Source: Mycolicibacter engbaekii (GTDB lineage: Bacteria; Actinomycetota; Actinomycetes; Mycobacteriales; Mycobacteriaceae). From it: a stretch of 64,000 nt of DNA. Shown here one piece after another: positions 8,155 to 17,235 of the stretch. How positions within the stretch are numbered: position 1 is the first letter of the stretch; each line of letters opens with the position of its first letter. The notes under the pieces are model-generated. The model had not been told where the DNA came from. It was given only the letters and a program-made list of their open reading frames with translations, and made no database searches. The stretch lies in assembly GCF_002101585.1 (NCBI RefSeq), contig NZ_LQOT01000041.1, positions 110,565-174,564 of the forward strand. Direction: 5' to 3'. The position numbers and the translations under genes were made by a program.

Positions 8155-8678
8155 GCGCTTTCCTCCGCGGACAGCCACTCGTCGTCGCGTTCGAAGGCGG
8201 CGATCAGCAGACGCTCCACCTGCGCGGCCTGGTGATGGAAACGTTCGACCGCCTGCGCCGATCCGACATCGATCACATGGCAATACAGGATGCGGCGCAC
8301 CTGGTCGATCTCCAGCACGACCGAGCCGGGCAGCAGCGTGGTGATCGCCGAGGCGAGCACCAGCACCAGGTCGGATTTGATGCTCAGCTGCACCCGCAGC
8401 ACGCCCATCTTCGGTGGGGGGCCGGGTTTGACCGCCAGCCACATCAGCTGAACGCTGGACGTCACCAGATACCAGCAGAACAGTCCAAGCAACTTCAGCA
8501 GCGGCACCGGATGCACCCGCCCCCGCACCGGGACCGGCGGGACCGGCAGCAACACCATGATCGCGACCGCAACCACGACACCCATGACGATGTTGGGGAT
8601 GGTCACGCGGCCCCACAGCAGCACCCACACCGTGGCCAGCGCAGACACCGAGAACAGCCGGAGCGCGACGGCCCTCAT
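8151..8678 (-). CDS. mrpE: Na+/H+ antiporter subunit MrpE
   Basis: The 175-residue product begins at the ATG ending at 8678 and overlaps mrpD by 4 nt. Two or three N-terminal helices are followed by the MnhE hallmark LLKLLGLFCWYLVTSSVQ and a soluble tail with VVLEIDQVRRILYCHVIDV. The basic/acidic C-terminal extension (about 30 residues) is common in actinobacteria. Confidence 0.9.
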   Translation of the reverse strand: MRAVALRLFSVSALATVWVLLWGRVTIPNIVMGVVVAVAIMVLLPVPPVPVRGRVHPVPLLKLLGLFCWYLVTSSVQLMWLAVKPGPPPKMGVLRVQLSIKSDLVLVLASAITTLLPGSVVLEIDQVRRILYCHVIDVGSAQAVERFHHQAAQVERLLIAAFERDDEWLSAEESA

Positions 8679-10273
8679 GGTGCACCCACCGACAGCACGG
8701 CGGAGATGTACTCGCCCCGGTCGAGGACCTCCGCTGCGGCCCGCTGCGTGTAGGCGAAGACGGGTCCGGCCAGCACGCTCAGCGACAGACCCAGTGCGAT
8801 CAGCGCCAGCGTCGGGACCACCATCCACGTCGGCATCCGTCCGACGTCGTCTCGGTCGGCGTAGGCCACGTCATCGACATCGTCGAGCAGCACCGGCGGG
8901 GCGGCCAGCGCCAGGGCACCCTCGGGGGCGTCGACCCGCCGGCGCCAGAACGCCTTGGTCCAGATCCGCGCCAGCACATACAGCGTCAGCAGACTGGTCA
9001 CCACCGCGCCGCCAACCAGGCACCAGGCCAGCACCGATCCGTCGCCGACACCGGCCTGCAACACCGCCGTTTTGCCGATGAAGCCCGAAAAGGGCGGGAT
9101 ACCACCGAGGTTGAAGGCGGGGATCAGGAACACGAGAGCCAGCAACGGGTTGGCGATCAAGCCGCCCAGCCGGTGCAGAGACGACGCGCCGCCCTGACGT
9201 TCGATCAGTCCGGCCGCCAGGAACAGCGTGGTCATCACGATGATGTGGTGCATCACGTAGAAGATGGCGCCGGCCATGCCCAGCTCGCTGGACAACGCGA
9301 TGCCGAACACCATGAAACCGATGTGGCTGACCAGCGTGAAGGACAGTACCCGCTTGATGTCGCTCTGCGCGATGGCACCGAATATGCCGACCAGCATGGT
9401 CAACAGGCCCGCGACCAGCAGCACCGAGTCCAGGCCGCCATCGGGAAACAGCAGGGAGTGCGCCCGGATGATCGCGTAGACACCGACTTTGGTCAGAATC
9501 CCGGCGAACACCGCGGTGATCGGTGCCGGCGCCGTGGGGTAGGCGTCCGGGAGCCAGGCCGACAGCGGGAACACGGCCGCCTTGATCCCGAACGCCACCA
9601 GCAGCACCGCGAACACCGCGCTTCGGGTGCCGCCGGGCAGTGCTCCGGTGCGCGTCGCCAGCTCGGCGAGGTTCAGCGTGCCGGTGGCCGCATACACCAG
9701 CGCGATACCGAACAGGAACACCATCGACGAGGCCATCGAGACCATCACATAACCGATGCCGGCCCGGATCCGTTCGGCGCTGGCGCCGATGGTCAGGAGC
9801 ACGAAGCTCGCCGACAGCAGCATCTCGAACCCGACGAACAGGTTGAACAGGTCACCGGCCAGAAAGGCCAGCGACACACCGGTGGCCAGGGTCAGGTAGG
9901 TGGGCAGGAAGATCGACACCGGCTGGCGGTCGTCGCCGTCGCGCACCCCCTGCCCGATGGCGTAGACCATGACCGCCAGCAGCACGATCGCGGACACCAC
10001 CAGCATCAGCGCCGACAGCCGGTCGACGACGAGGCTGATCCCCAACGGCCCCAGGCCCTGCTCGGTGGGACCCCAGCCGCCGACGTGCAGCACCAGGGTC
10101 CCGTCCCGGTCGGTCAGATACAGCAGCGCCGCGCTGACCGCGGTCACCGCACACAACACGGCGATGGTGATCGGCCGCTGCAGGCGCGGACGCCGGCCGA
10201 CGATCAGGGTCACCGCGGCGCCCAGCGTGGGCAGCAGCACCGGCATCGGCATCAAAACGGCGGCGAGACTCAC
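8675..10273 (-). CDS. mrpD: Na+/H+ antiporter subunit MrpD (NADH-quinone oxidoreductase ND4/NuoN-like)
   Basis: The 532-residue, roughly 14-helix protein belongs to the proton-antiporter-M family shared with complex I. The core contains NLFVGFEMLLSASFVLL, the conserved lysine segment FGIKAAVFPLSAWLPDAYPT and the discontinuous-helix region SDIKRVLSFTLVSHIGFM. It is one of the two ion-translocating subunits of the complex. It overlaps mrpC (10270-10273) and mrpE (8675-8678) by 4 nt each, arguing for strict co-translation. Confidence 0.93.
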   Translation of the reverse strand: MSLAAVLMPMPVLLPTLGAAVTLIVGRRPRLQRPITIAVLCAVTAVSAALLYLTDRDGTLVLHVGGWGPTEQGLGPLGISLVVDRLSALMLVVSAIVLLAVMVYAIGQGVRDGDDRQPVSIFLPTYLTLATGVSLAFLAGDLFNLFVGFEMLLSASFVLLTIGASAERIRAGIGYVMVSMASSMVFLFGIALVYAATGTLNLAELATRTGALPGGTRSAVFAVLLVAFGIKAAVFPLSAWLPDAYPTAPAPITAVFAGILTKVGVYAIIRAHSLLFPDGGLDSVLLVAGLLTMLVGIFGAIAQSDIKRVLSFTLVSHIGFMVFGIALSSELGMAGAIFYVMHHIIVMTTLFLAAGLIERQGGASSLHRLGGLIANPLLALVFLIPAFNLGGIPPFSGFIGKTAVLQAGVGDGSVLAWCLVGGAVVTSLLTLYVLARIWTKAFWRRRVDAPEGALALAAPPVLLDDVDDVAYADRDDVGRMPTWMVVPTLALIALGLSLSVLAGPVFAYTQRAAAEVLDRGEYISAVLSVGAP

Positions 10274-10719
10274 CGGAGTTCCTCACTTTCCGGCACGGCA
10301 TCGAGGTCACCGGCCGAGACCGGAACGCCCTGGTCGGGCTCGGCGGCGATCACCTCTTCGTCCGAAAGCTGCAAAACCCGCATCGCCTCTTCGTCATCGC
10401 CGACATCGTCGGTGGTCGTCAGGTTGAACGAGCGGTAGGTCAGCGCAAGTACGAAAGCGCCCACTCCCATGGTGATCACGATGGAGGTCAACACCATGGC
10501 CTGCGCCAGCGGGTCGGCGTCCGTTTCTTTGCCGGAGTTGGCCCAAAAAATCGGCGGGTTGCCGTCGGGACCGCCGACATCGATGATCAGCAGATTGATG
10601 GCATTGCCGATCATCATCAGGCCCAACAGCATCCGGGTCAAGCTGCGTTCCAGCAGCATGTAGACGCCGCAGGAGGTCAAGCCGGCCGCCATCAGCAGCG
10701 GCACCAGATGCGCGATCAT
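10270..10719 (-). CDS. mrpC: Na+/H+ antiporter subunit MrpC (NuoK-like)
   Basis: The 149-residue product starts at the ATG ending at 10719, overlapping the mrpA stop by 4 nt. It shows the NuoK-like fold with GVYMLLERSLTRMLLGLMMI and a second helix with DPLAQAMVLTSIVITMG. The acidic C-terminal extension of about 45 residues is longer than in Bacillus MrpC. A longer open frame upstream is shadow of mrpA. Confidence 0.92.
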   Translation of the reverse strand: MIAHLVPLLMAAGLTSCGVYMLLERSLTRMLLGLMMIGNAINLLIIDVGGPDGNPPIFWANSGKETDADPLAQAMVLTSIVITMGVGAFVLALTYRSFNLTTTDDVGDDEEAMRVLQLSDEEVIAAEPDQGVPVSAGDLDAVPESEELR

Positions 10720-13613
10720 GACACCCCCGCCAGTGGTCGAGTCGAGTGCTGGGACTCCAGTTCCTGGTCCAGTCGCACGCCCAGGCTGCGCAGCACGTCG
10801 AGCACCATGCCGACCACCACCAGGTACACGCCCAGGTCGAAGAACAGCGATGTCACCACATCGACGTGGCCCAACACCGGCAGCGTGAAGCTCAGCACCG
10901 CCGAAGACAGCGCCGGGGCCCCCAGGAACAACGAGCCCAGCGCGGTGCCGCCGACCAGGGCCAGCCCGACTCCCAGGATCTTGCTGGAGTCCACCGGCAG
11001 GGTCTCGCCGAGCTCGTACTGCCCCCCGGCGAGGTAGCGCAGCGCCAACCCCAGCCCGGCGGCCAGCCCGCCGGCGAAGCCGCCGCCGGGATAGTTGTGT
11101 CCGGCGAACAGGAAGTACACCGAGACCACCATGATCAGCGGGAAGATCATCCGGGTCGCCACCTCCAGCACCAGCGAACGCTGGTTCGGGTCGTGATATG
11201 CGCTGCCCCGCAGCCACGTGGTCGAGCCGATCGCCGGACTGTAGGGGGTGGCCACCCCCGGGGACCGCTGCGCGGTGCCGGCGTCGGTGATCCGTGGGGC
11301 ACGGCCGAACCGGCGGTTGCGGAACACCATGGAAGCGACACCGGTCGCTGCGACCAGCAGCACCGAGATCTCCCCGAGGGTGTCCCAGGCCCGCACGTCG
11401 ACCAGCAGGACGTTGACGGTGTTGGCCCCGTGGCCGCGGACGTAGGCAGCCTGGGGCAATGCCTCGGCAACGCCGTCGGTGGTGCGTGCCGCCATCGCGA
11501 ACGCCCCCAGCACGGCGACCGCGAATCCGGACGCCACGGCCACCAAGATCCGCGGCAGCCGGTTCAGCGCCATGGTCGGCCGTTCCGCCTCCGCGGGCAG
11601 GGTGCGCAGCACCAGCACGAAGATCACCAAAGTGACTGTCTCGACCAGCAGTTGAGTCAACGCCAGGTCCGGCGCGCCGTGGAAGGCGAAGGCCGCGGCG
11701 CAACCGTAGCCGGTCACCCCGACCATCAGGACCGTGGACAGCCGGTTGCGCGTCATCGTCGCACCGATGCCGCCGGCGACCACCAGTACCGCCACCATCA
11801 GTTGCAGCGGCGTGTCCCAGAGTCGTACGTCGACATGATCACGCGCCCCCAACGCCAAGGCGCTGAGCGGAAGCACCACCAGCGTCGTGAAGATCACGCC
11901 CTGGTTCAGCGGCAGGGAGCCGCGCTGGGTGATACGGGTCAGCCGCACGGCCGCCACGTCGAGAAGCCGCAGAGCCTCGTCGTAGATCCGGTCGGCCTTG
12001 CCCACCGGCAGCCGGCGCAACCGGGACAGCCCCAGCAGATCGCGGGCGGCGAAAACACTGGTTCCCGCCACCAGCACCAGCGCCGAGAGCACCACCGGAA
12101 GTCCCACGCCGTGCCACAGCGCCAAGTGGTAGCCCGTTCCGCCCGGCATGGTGTCGGCGTAGGTGCTCAGCACCGTGTCGAGGGTCAGGGCGCCCAGCCC
12201 CATGGCCAGGCTGGCGGCGGCCAGCAGCGCCGGCGGGGCCAGGAAGGCCACGCCCGGCCGGTGCAGGTCGGCCACCGCGGCACTCGGCGTGAGCTGGCCC
12301 TTGCGGGCGAATCCTCCCCACACGAACCGCACGCTGTAGATCACGGTGAACATCGAGGCGACCACCCCGGCGGCCAGCACGTACGGACCGGCCCAACCCA
12401 GGACCGGCGACTGTGCCTCGGCGCCGAAAATCGTCTCCTTGGCGACGAAGCCCACGAACGGCGGCACTCCGGCCATGCTCGCGGCGGCCGCGGCGGCGAT
12501 CAGGAACAGTCCCGGACACCGGCGGCCCAGCCCGGCCAGTTCGCGCAGGTCGCGGGTGCCGGTGGAATGGTCGATGATCCCGACCACCATGAACAGCGTC
12601 GCCTTGGCCGCCGCATGCGCACACATGGCGGTCAGCCCGGCGAGCATGAAGTCACCGGTGCCGACCCCGACCAGCACGATCATCAGGCCCAGCTGGCTGA
12701 CGGTGCTGTAGGCCAGCAGCAGCTTCAGGTCGTATTCGCGGATCGCCCGCCAACCGGCCAGCAAGGCGGTGGACAGGCCCAGGATCACCAGCGTCGGCCG
12801 CCAGCCGGGCGATTCGGCGTACCCGGGCGCCAGCCGCGCCACCAAGTAGATCCCGGCCTTGACCATGGCCGCGGCATGCAGATAGGCACTGACCGGTGTC
12901 GGTGCCGCCATGGCCCCGGGCAGCCAGAAGTGCAGCGGCACAATCGCGGATTTGCTGAGCGCGCCGACCAGGATCAGCAGGACACCCGCGGTCACCGCGG
13001 TTCCGGTCGGCGGGTGGGCCACCAGCTCCGAGAGCAGGTAGGTGCCCGCGGCGTTGCCCAGGCAGATGATTCCGACCAGCATCGCCAGACCGCCCGCCGT
13101 GGTCACCAGCAATGCCTGGGTGGCGGCACGGCGGTTGACGGCGCGTTCGGCGTAGTGACCGACGAGCAGAAATGACAGCACCGTGGTCATTTCCCAGAAC
13201 ACATAGAGGACCAGCGCGTTGTCGGCGACCATCAGGCCGAACATCGCTCCGGCGAAGCCGACCATCTTCGCGGCGAAGCTCGGCAGCCGCGGATCGTCGG
13301 TGTGCGACCCGACCGGCCGGAAGTAGGCGGCACAGTAGAACAGGATCAGCGCGCCGATCCCCAACGCCAGCACGCACATGATCGCGCTCAGGGCGTCGAA
13401 CCGCAGCGCGATGTCCATCGACAGCCCGGGCACCCAGGACACGGTGGCGCGGTGGTCGACGGCCGGACCGCTCGGCCAGTTCGCCACCACCCAGCCCAGC
13501 GAGACCAGCGGGATCGCGCCCAGCGGATAGAAAGCCGCTCGTCCCCATCGACGTACCATCGCCGGGGCCACAGCCGTGCCAACAATATGGGCAAGCAATA
13601 TCGCCAGCATCAC
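10716..13613 (-). CDS. mrpA: Na+/H+ antiporter MrpA-MrpB fusion (group-2-type large subunit)
   Basis: The 965-residue protein combines an NuoL-like antiporter region (residues about 1-780, including ALSKSAIVPLHFWLPGAM and LAYSTVSQLGLM) with a C-terminal MnhB domain. The MnhB part is marked by VSVYFLFAGHNYPGGGFAGG near residue 855. No separate mrpB exists in the operon, so the fusion supplies it. Translation can start at GTG 13613 or ATG 13610; GGAG at 13614-13617 favours the ATG. It leads the operon mrpA-C-D-E-F-G and probably sets pH and Na+ homeostasis. M. tuberculosis lacks this operon as far as I recall, so it is a lineage-specific trait. Confidence 0.93.
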   Translation of the reverse strand: MMLAILLAHIVGTAVAPAMVRRWGRAAFYPLGAIPLVSLGWVVANWPSGPAVDHRATVSWVPGLSMDIALRFDALSAIMCVLALGIGALILFYCAAYFRPVGSHTDDPRLPSFAAKMVGFAGAMFGLMVADNALVLYVFWEMTTVLSFLLVGHYAERAVNRRAATQALLVTTAGGLAMLVGIICLGNAAGTYLLSELVAHPPTGTAVTAGVLLILVGALSKSAIVPLHFWLPGAMAAPTPVSAYLHAAAMVKAGIYLVARLAPGYAESPGWRPTLVILGLSTALLAGWRAIREYDLKLLLAYSTVSQLGLMIVLVGVGTGDFMLAGLTAMCAHAAAKATLFMVVGIIDHSTGTRDLRELAGLGRRCPGLFLIAAAAAASMAGVPPFVGFVAKETIFGAEAQSPVLGWAGPYVLAAGVVASMFTVIYSVRFVWGGFARKGQLTPSAAVADLHRPGVAFLAPPALLAAASLAMGLGALTLDTVLSTYADTMPGGTGYHLALWHGVGLPVVLSALVLVAGTSVFAARDLLGLSRLRRLPVGKADRIYDEALRLLDVAAVRLTRITQRGSLPLNQGVIFTTLVVLPLSALALGARDHVDVRLWDTPLQLMVAVLVVAGGIGATMTRNRLSTVLMVGVTGYGCAAAFAFHGAPDLALTQLLVETVTLVIFVLVLRTLPAEAERPTMALNRLPRILVAVASGFAVAVLGAFAMAARTTDGVAEALPQAAYVRGHGANTVNVLLVDVRAWDTLGEISVLLVAATGVASMVFRNRRFGRAPRITDAGTAQRSPGVATPYSPAIGSTTWLRGSAYHDPNQRSLVLEVATRMIFPLIMVVSVYFLFAGHNYPGGGFAGGLAAGLGLALRYLAGGQYELGETLPVDSSKILGVGLALVGGTALGSLFLGAPALSSAVLSFTLPVLGHVDVVTSLFFDLGVYLVVVGMVLDVLRSLGVRLDQELESQHSTRPLAGVS

Positions 13614-13642
13614 GCTCCACGTGCCGTTTCGTTTAAGTCGAT

Positions 13643-13677
13643 GCGTTCAGTTACGCGTTCAGTTACATCCAGGTAAC
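13643..13677. promoter_or_regulatory. Direct and inverted repeats upstream of the mrp operon
   Basis: Two adjacent copies of GCGTTCAGTTAC (13643-13654, 13655-13666) are followed by GTAAC (13673-13677), which pairs with the second GTTAC as an inverted repeat. They lie 30-64 bp upstream of mrpA. A 12-bp-period GTAAC direct repeat on the mrp strand is the kind of site used by OmpR-type response regulators (an MtrA-like site is possible). Binding is inferred. Confidence 0.4.
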
Positions 13678-13832
13678 GGCTAGAGGATAACCCGGACGCG
13701 TTTCGGCACGGCTCCGTAGTCTCTCGCCACAACTCTTTCAATTCAGTCTGTGAGCCGCAGCGATACCGCGCCATGGAACGCAACCCCCATTCGGCCGGGG
13801 GCCGAACCCTCATGGGCATCTGGGGGCGGTGG

Positions 13833-14504
13833 TTACGGTTCGATCAGCCCGGTCCTGATGGCGTACCGGGTCAGCGCCAGGCGGTCACGCAGGCCCAATT
13901 TCTGCAGCGTGTTGGTGCGGTGGCGGTCGACGGTCTTCGCGCTGATACCCAGGGTCTTGGCGATCTCACGCGCCGAGAGGCCCTCGGCGATGAGCTTGAG
14001 CACTTCCTCCTCGCGCGGCGTCAGAATCGTCTCCGGCAAGGTGGTGCCGTGCCGCGCCCGGTGCAGATAGTCCCGGATCAGCGCTGTCACCGCACCGGCG
14101 TACAGAAACGGCTCACCGCGTATGGTCGCCCGGCAGGCCTCGAGCAGGTCGCGGTCGGCGACCGACTTCAGCACGTAGCCCGAGGCGCCGGCCTTGAGCG
14201 CCTCGAAGAAATACTGCTCGTTGTCGTGCATCGACAGCATCAGCATCCGCACGTGGGGAAAGTTGCGGTTGATCTCCCGGGCGGCCTGCAATCCCGTCAT
14301 CCTCGGCATGGCGATGTCCAGAATGGCCAGGTCGACGGGCGTTTCCTGGAGCGCTGCCAGCGCCTCGGCACCATCGGCGGCCTCGGCGACGACGGACAGA
14401 TCTGGCTCGGCGTCGAGGATCATCCGCAGCCCGCTACGGACCAGGGCGTGGTCATCGGCGAGCAGGATGCGCGCCGCCTGGGTTGTCGGCTGGGTCGGCA
14501 TCAT
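13833..14504 (-). CDS. NarL/FixJ-family response regulator
   Basis: The 223-residue protein has an N-terminal receiver domain: acidic pair in LLADDHALVRSG, phospho-acceptor Asp in DLAILDIAMPRMTG (about residue 65), and Lys in GYVLKSV. The C-terminal LuxR-type helix-turn-helix is LTPREEEVLKLIAEGLSA followed by KTLGISAKTVDRHRTN. It overlaps the histidine kinase stop by 4 nt (start at 14504 or 14501), forming a classic two-component pair. Signal and regulon are unknown; the neighbouring mrp promoter about 170 bp away is one possible target. Confidence 0.92.
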   Translation of the reverse strand: MMPTQPTTQAARILLADDHALVRSGLRMILDAEPDLSVVAEAADGAEALAALQETPVDLAILDIAMPRMTGLQAAREINRNFPHVRMLMLSMHDNEQYFFEALKAGASGYVLKSVADRDLLEACRATIRGEPFLYAGAVTALIRDYLHRARHGTTLPETILTPREEEVLKLIAEGLSAREIAKTLGISAKTVDRHRTNTLQKLGLRDRLALTRYAIRTGLIEP

Positions 14505-15595
14505 GACGGCGCCGCCCCCGGTGCCGCGGGCGCCACCAGCTGGATCTCGGTGCCCTGGCCGGGCGGGGAGGTGATGGTCAGGGTGCCGTGCACCAGCAGG
14601 GCACGCTCGCGCATGCCGGTGATGCCGGCGCCTTCGGCGCTCACCCCCCCGACGCCGTCGTCACGGATCCGCAGCGTCAGCTGCCCGGCGGGGTCGACGT
14701 TCAGGTCCAGCCAGACCTTGTGGGCGCCGGCATGCCGGGCGACGTTGGTCACGCTCTCCTGCACTATGCGGTAGCACACCAACTCCACGTTGGGGTCCAA
14801 CCGTTGCGACTGGGGGGCGATGTCTTTGACCACATCGATCCCGGTCGCCTGGGTGAATTGGTTGAACAGCGCCTGCAAAGCGCTGAGCAGGCCGAGGTCT
14901 TCCAGTGCGTCCGGGCGCAGCCGGCGGGCAATACCGCGCACCTCGTCGAGGCTGGCGCGCACCGTCTCCTGAGCCTCGGCGAGGTCGGCGCGTATCCCGC
15001 TGGGCGCGGCATCGACGGCCCGTTTGAGGGTGAGCAGAGCCACCGTCAACGTTTGGCCGATCTCATCGTGCAGCTCCCTGGCGATTCGTTGGCGCTCGTT
15101 CTCCTGCGCGGCCAGCACCAGGGCACTCGAGGCAGCGCGTTCGGTCTCCAGCCGGTCCAGCATCGCGTTGAACGATGCCATCAGGTCATGTAGATCGCCG
15201 GCCCCAGGGTCGTCGACCCGGTCGGTGCGCCGCAGCAGGTCGACCCGCCGCATCGACGCGGCCAGCCGATCCAGCGGGGCCAGGCTGGATCGCAAGAGCA
15301 GCGCGTTGGCCCCGACCACGACGGCCAGCCCGACCACCAGGACGGGGATCTCGGCCAGTTGCGCGGGCCCCGACACCGTGGCCGGCGACATCGCCAGTAC
15401 CAGGGTGCCGAACGTGAAGACCAGACCGTTGATCGCAACGACCCGACGAAACAGTCCCCGCGCGGGCGGCGCACTCGCTCGTCGCCCGAACCGGTCGACG
15501 AGCCCCGTCCAACGGCCCATATCACCACCCTGTTCTGCCCGGCCCACGTTGTCCATACGGGTTGCCGCAGCCCCCGAATGGGAGTCAAACACCAT
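14501..15595 (-). CDS. Sensor histidine kinase (HisKA_3 / NreB-DegS type)
   Basis: The 364-residue kinase has two N-terminal membrane helices (VVAINGLVFTFGTLVLAM; IPVLVVGLAVVVGANALLL) separated by a very short outside loop, so it probably senses within the membrane. A HAMP-like linker (LAPLDRLAASMRRVDLL) follows. The HisKA_3 motif ENERQRIARELHDEIGQTL carries the phospho-His, and the HATPase domain has LRIRDDGVGG. Starts at 15595, 15556 (MDNVG) or the later MGRWTG are all possible; the latter two agree better with family length. It is transcribed divergently from the PPE gene. Confidence 0.88.
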   Translation of the reverse strand: MVFDSHSGAAATRMDNVGRAEQGGDMGRWTGLVDRFGRRASAPPARGLFRRVVAINGLVFTFGTLVLAMSPATVSGPAQLAEIPVLVVGLAVVVGANALLLRSSLAPLDRLAASMRRVDLLRRTDRVDDPGAGDLHDLMASFNAMLDRLETERAASSALVLAAQENERQRIARELHDEIGQTLTVALLTLKRAVDAAPSGIRADLAEAQETVRASLDEVRGIARRLRPDALEDLGLLSALQALFNQFTQATGIDVVKDIAPQSQRLDPNVELVCYRIVQESVTNVARHAGAHKVWLDLNVDPAGQLTLRIRDDGVGGVSAEGAGITGMRERALLVHGTLTITSPPGQGTEIQLVAPAAPGAAPS

Positions 15596-15798
15596 GGCGA
15601 GGCGTCGGCTCGAACGGACAATGGAGGAAAGCCCAGTGCGCCGGTCTTGGCCGCATTGTCGAGACGTTTGCCACCCCGGAGTGTCGAGCGTACTGGCGAA
15701 GCGCCCGGCGGGTTAGATCGATCGTCACACCGCCAACGACCCGCGACCGGAGGGATTCGACTGCCATGGACCGCTGTACCCGAGCGCGGCGTCCCGCA

Positions 15799-15817
15799 GC
15801 GCCCGGCTCCGCCGCGC
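15799..15817. repeat. Single copy of the GC-rich intergenic repeat core
   Basis: GCGCCCGGCTCCGCCGCGC, the same 19-nt core found in the tandem arrays at 37491-37600 and 40441-40600, lies between the histidine kinase and the PPE gene. The surrounding 15596-15848 has no other feature I recognise. Confidence 0.6.
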
Positions 15818-15848
15818 TTACGAACGCCGCAACCGGCGTGCCTAGCCA

Positions 15849-17207
15849 ATGAATTTCGCGGCATTGCCTCCGGAGGTCAACTCCGGCCTGATGTACACCG
15901 GTCCCGGCGCGGGGCCGATGCTTGCCGCCGCGACGGCCTGGAGCGGGCTGGCCGCCGAACTGCATGCGGCGGCCGCCGCCTACGAATCGGTGATCGCCGA
16001 GTTGACCAGCGCGGCCTGGTGGGGTCCCTCGGCCACCGCCATGGTGGCCTCGGCCACACCCTTCACGGCCTGGTTGAACACCACCGGCGGTCAGGCCGAG
16101 CAAGTGGCGATGCAGGCCAAGGCGGCGGTGGCGGCCTACGAGGCGGCGTTCGCCTTGACGGTGCCCCCGTCGGCGGTCGCGGCCAATCGTGCGCAGTTGA
16201 TGACATTGCTGGCCACCAATGTGCTGGGCCAGAATGCCGCGGCCATCGCGGCCACCGAAGCCCAGTACGCCGAGATGTGGGCCCAAGACGCCACCGCGAT
16301 GTACAGCTACGCCGCGCTGTCGCAGTCCGCCCGAGAACTGGAGCCGTTCGCCCCGCCGCCGCAGACCGCCAACCCCGCGGGGCCGCTGAGCCAGAACGGA
16401 AGTTCCGCGGCCAACATGGCACAGACGTTGGGCGCCCGGCTGGCGTCCGCCCTGCCGGCGGCCGGTCCGGCGGAGTCCCAGACGCCGCTGCCCGCTCTGG
16501 CCGGACTGCTTGGGGAGAGTCCCCCGGAAATCTTCCAGTGGCTCAGTGTCATCGCCGACGAGACCGCCCTGGGGATCGCTCTTCCCATGTCGGTCCTCGG
16601 CGTGTGGCTGTCGGGTGCCGCGATGCACTTCTCCGAGCAGGACTCGCGCGAGATCTTCGACACCCAGGACATCCTCCGTGCTGGCCAACGAACCATATTG
16701 GAAGCCCTGGACCAGCTGGGCGCGCACGGCGAACTGCCCTCGATCGACAACCTGCGCGTTCCCCACGTTCCGGTGGTGTCGGCCATTGGCGAGGGTTTCC
16801 CCCTTGGCGCGCTCTCGGTGCCGATCAGCTGGGCCGAGATGGCGCCGGAGATCCGCCACGCCAGCTTCTCGACACCGCTGAGCAGCGCCGCATCGGCGGC
16901 CTCGCCGGCCGGTCTGGGAGCGGCATTCGGGCAGATGGCTCTGGCCGGCATGGGCGGCAGTGCGTTGGCCGGCGCGATGAACCAGCGCCGCGGGGATTCG
17001 GCCAAACCGCCCGCGGAACCCGCCGCCGCACGGGCGGGCGCGCCGTCCTCGGATTCGGCGGCCCAGCCGGCGAGTCCGTCGCACACCCCGCTGGCCTCGG
17101 TGGCCGAACTGGCGGCCGGGATCCGTGAACTGGGCGAACTGCACGACGCCGGTTACCTGTCCGGTGAGGAGTTCGCCGAACAGAAGCGCCGGCTGCTGAG
17201 CCGGTGA
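15849..17207 (+). CDS. PPE-SVP family protein with C-terminal SHOCT-like domain
   Basis: The 452-residue protein starts [15 protein letters not shown], with the PPE triad at residues 7-9, a WWG (WxG) turn near residue 57 and the usual N-terminal helical domain of about 175 residues. The GxxSVPxxW signature of the SVP subfamily is at residues 320-328 (GALSVPISW). Residues about 418-452 ([26 protein letters not shown]) match the SHOCT short C-terminal domain, an unusual addition for PPE proteins. No PE partner is adjacent. PPE proteins are normally type VII (often ESX-5) substrates that need a PE partner and EspG chaperone, so a partner must be encoded elsewhere. The start at 15849 gives a canonical PPE N-terminus. 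Confidence 0.92.
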   Translation: MNFAALPPEVNSGLMYTGPGAGPMLAAATAWSGLAAELHAAAAAYESVIAELTSAAWWGPSATAMVASATPFTAWLNTTGGQAEQVAMQAKAAVAAYEAAFALTVPPSAVAANRAQLMTLLATNVLGQNAAAIAATEAQYAEMWAQDATAMYSYAALSQSARELEPFAPPPQTANPAGPLSQNGSSAANMAQTLGARLASALPAAGPAESQTPLPALAGLLGESPPEIFQWLSVIADETALGIALPMSVLGVWLSGAAMHFSEQDSREIFDTQDILRAGQRTILEALDQLGAHGELPSIDNLRVPHVPVVSAIGEGFPLGALSVPISWAEMAPEIRHASFSTPLSSAASAASPAGLGAAFGQMALAGMGGSALAGAMNQRRGDSAKPPAEPAAARAGAPSSDSAAQPASPSHTPLASVAELAAGIRELGELHDAGYLSGEEFAEQKRRLLSR

Positions 17208-17235
17208 CCGGGCCCGGCCACCGGCCGGCCGCGCG

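Noticed and set aside
8155..8685. Long N-terminal extension in frame with mrpF
   Set aside because: Composition is shadow of mrpE; the family length and ATGA overlap fix the start at 8154.
10746..13175. 809-codon plus-strand frame opposite mrpA
   Set aside because: Low-complexity Arg/Gln/His-rich translation, fully antisense to the mrpAB fusion; a GC-rich shadow frame.
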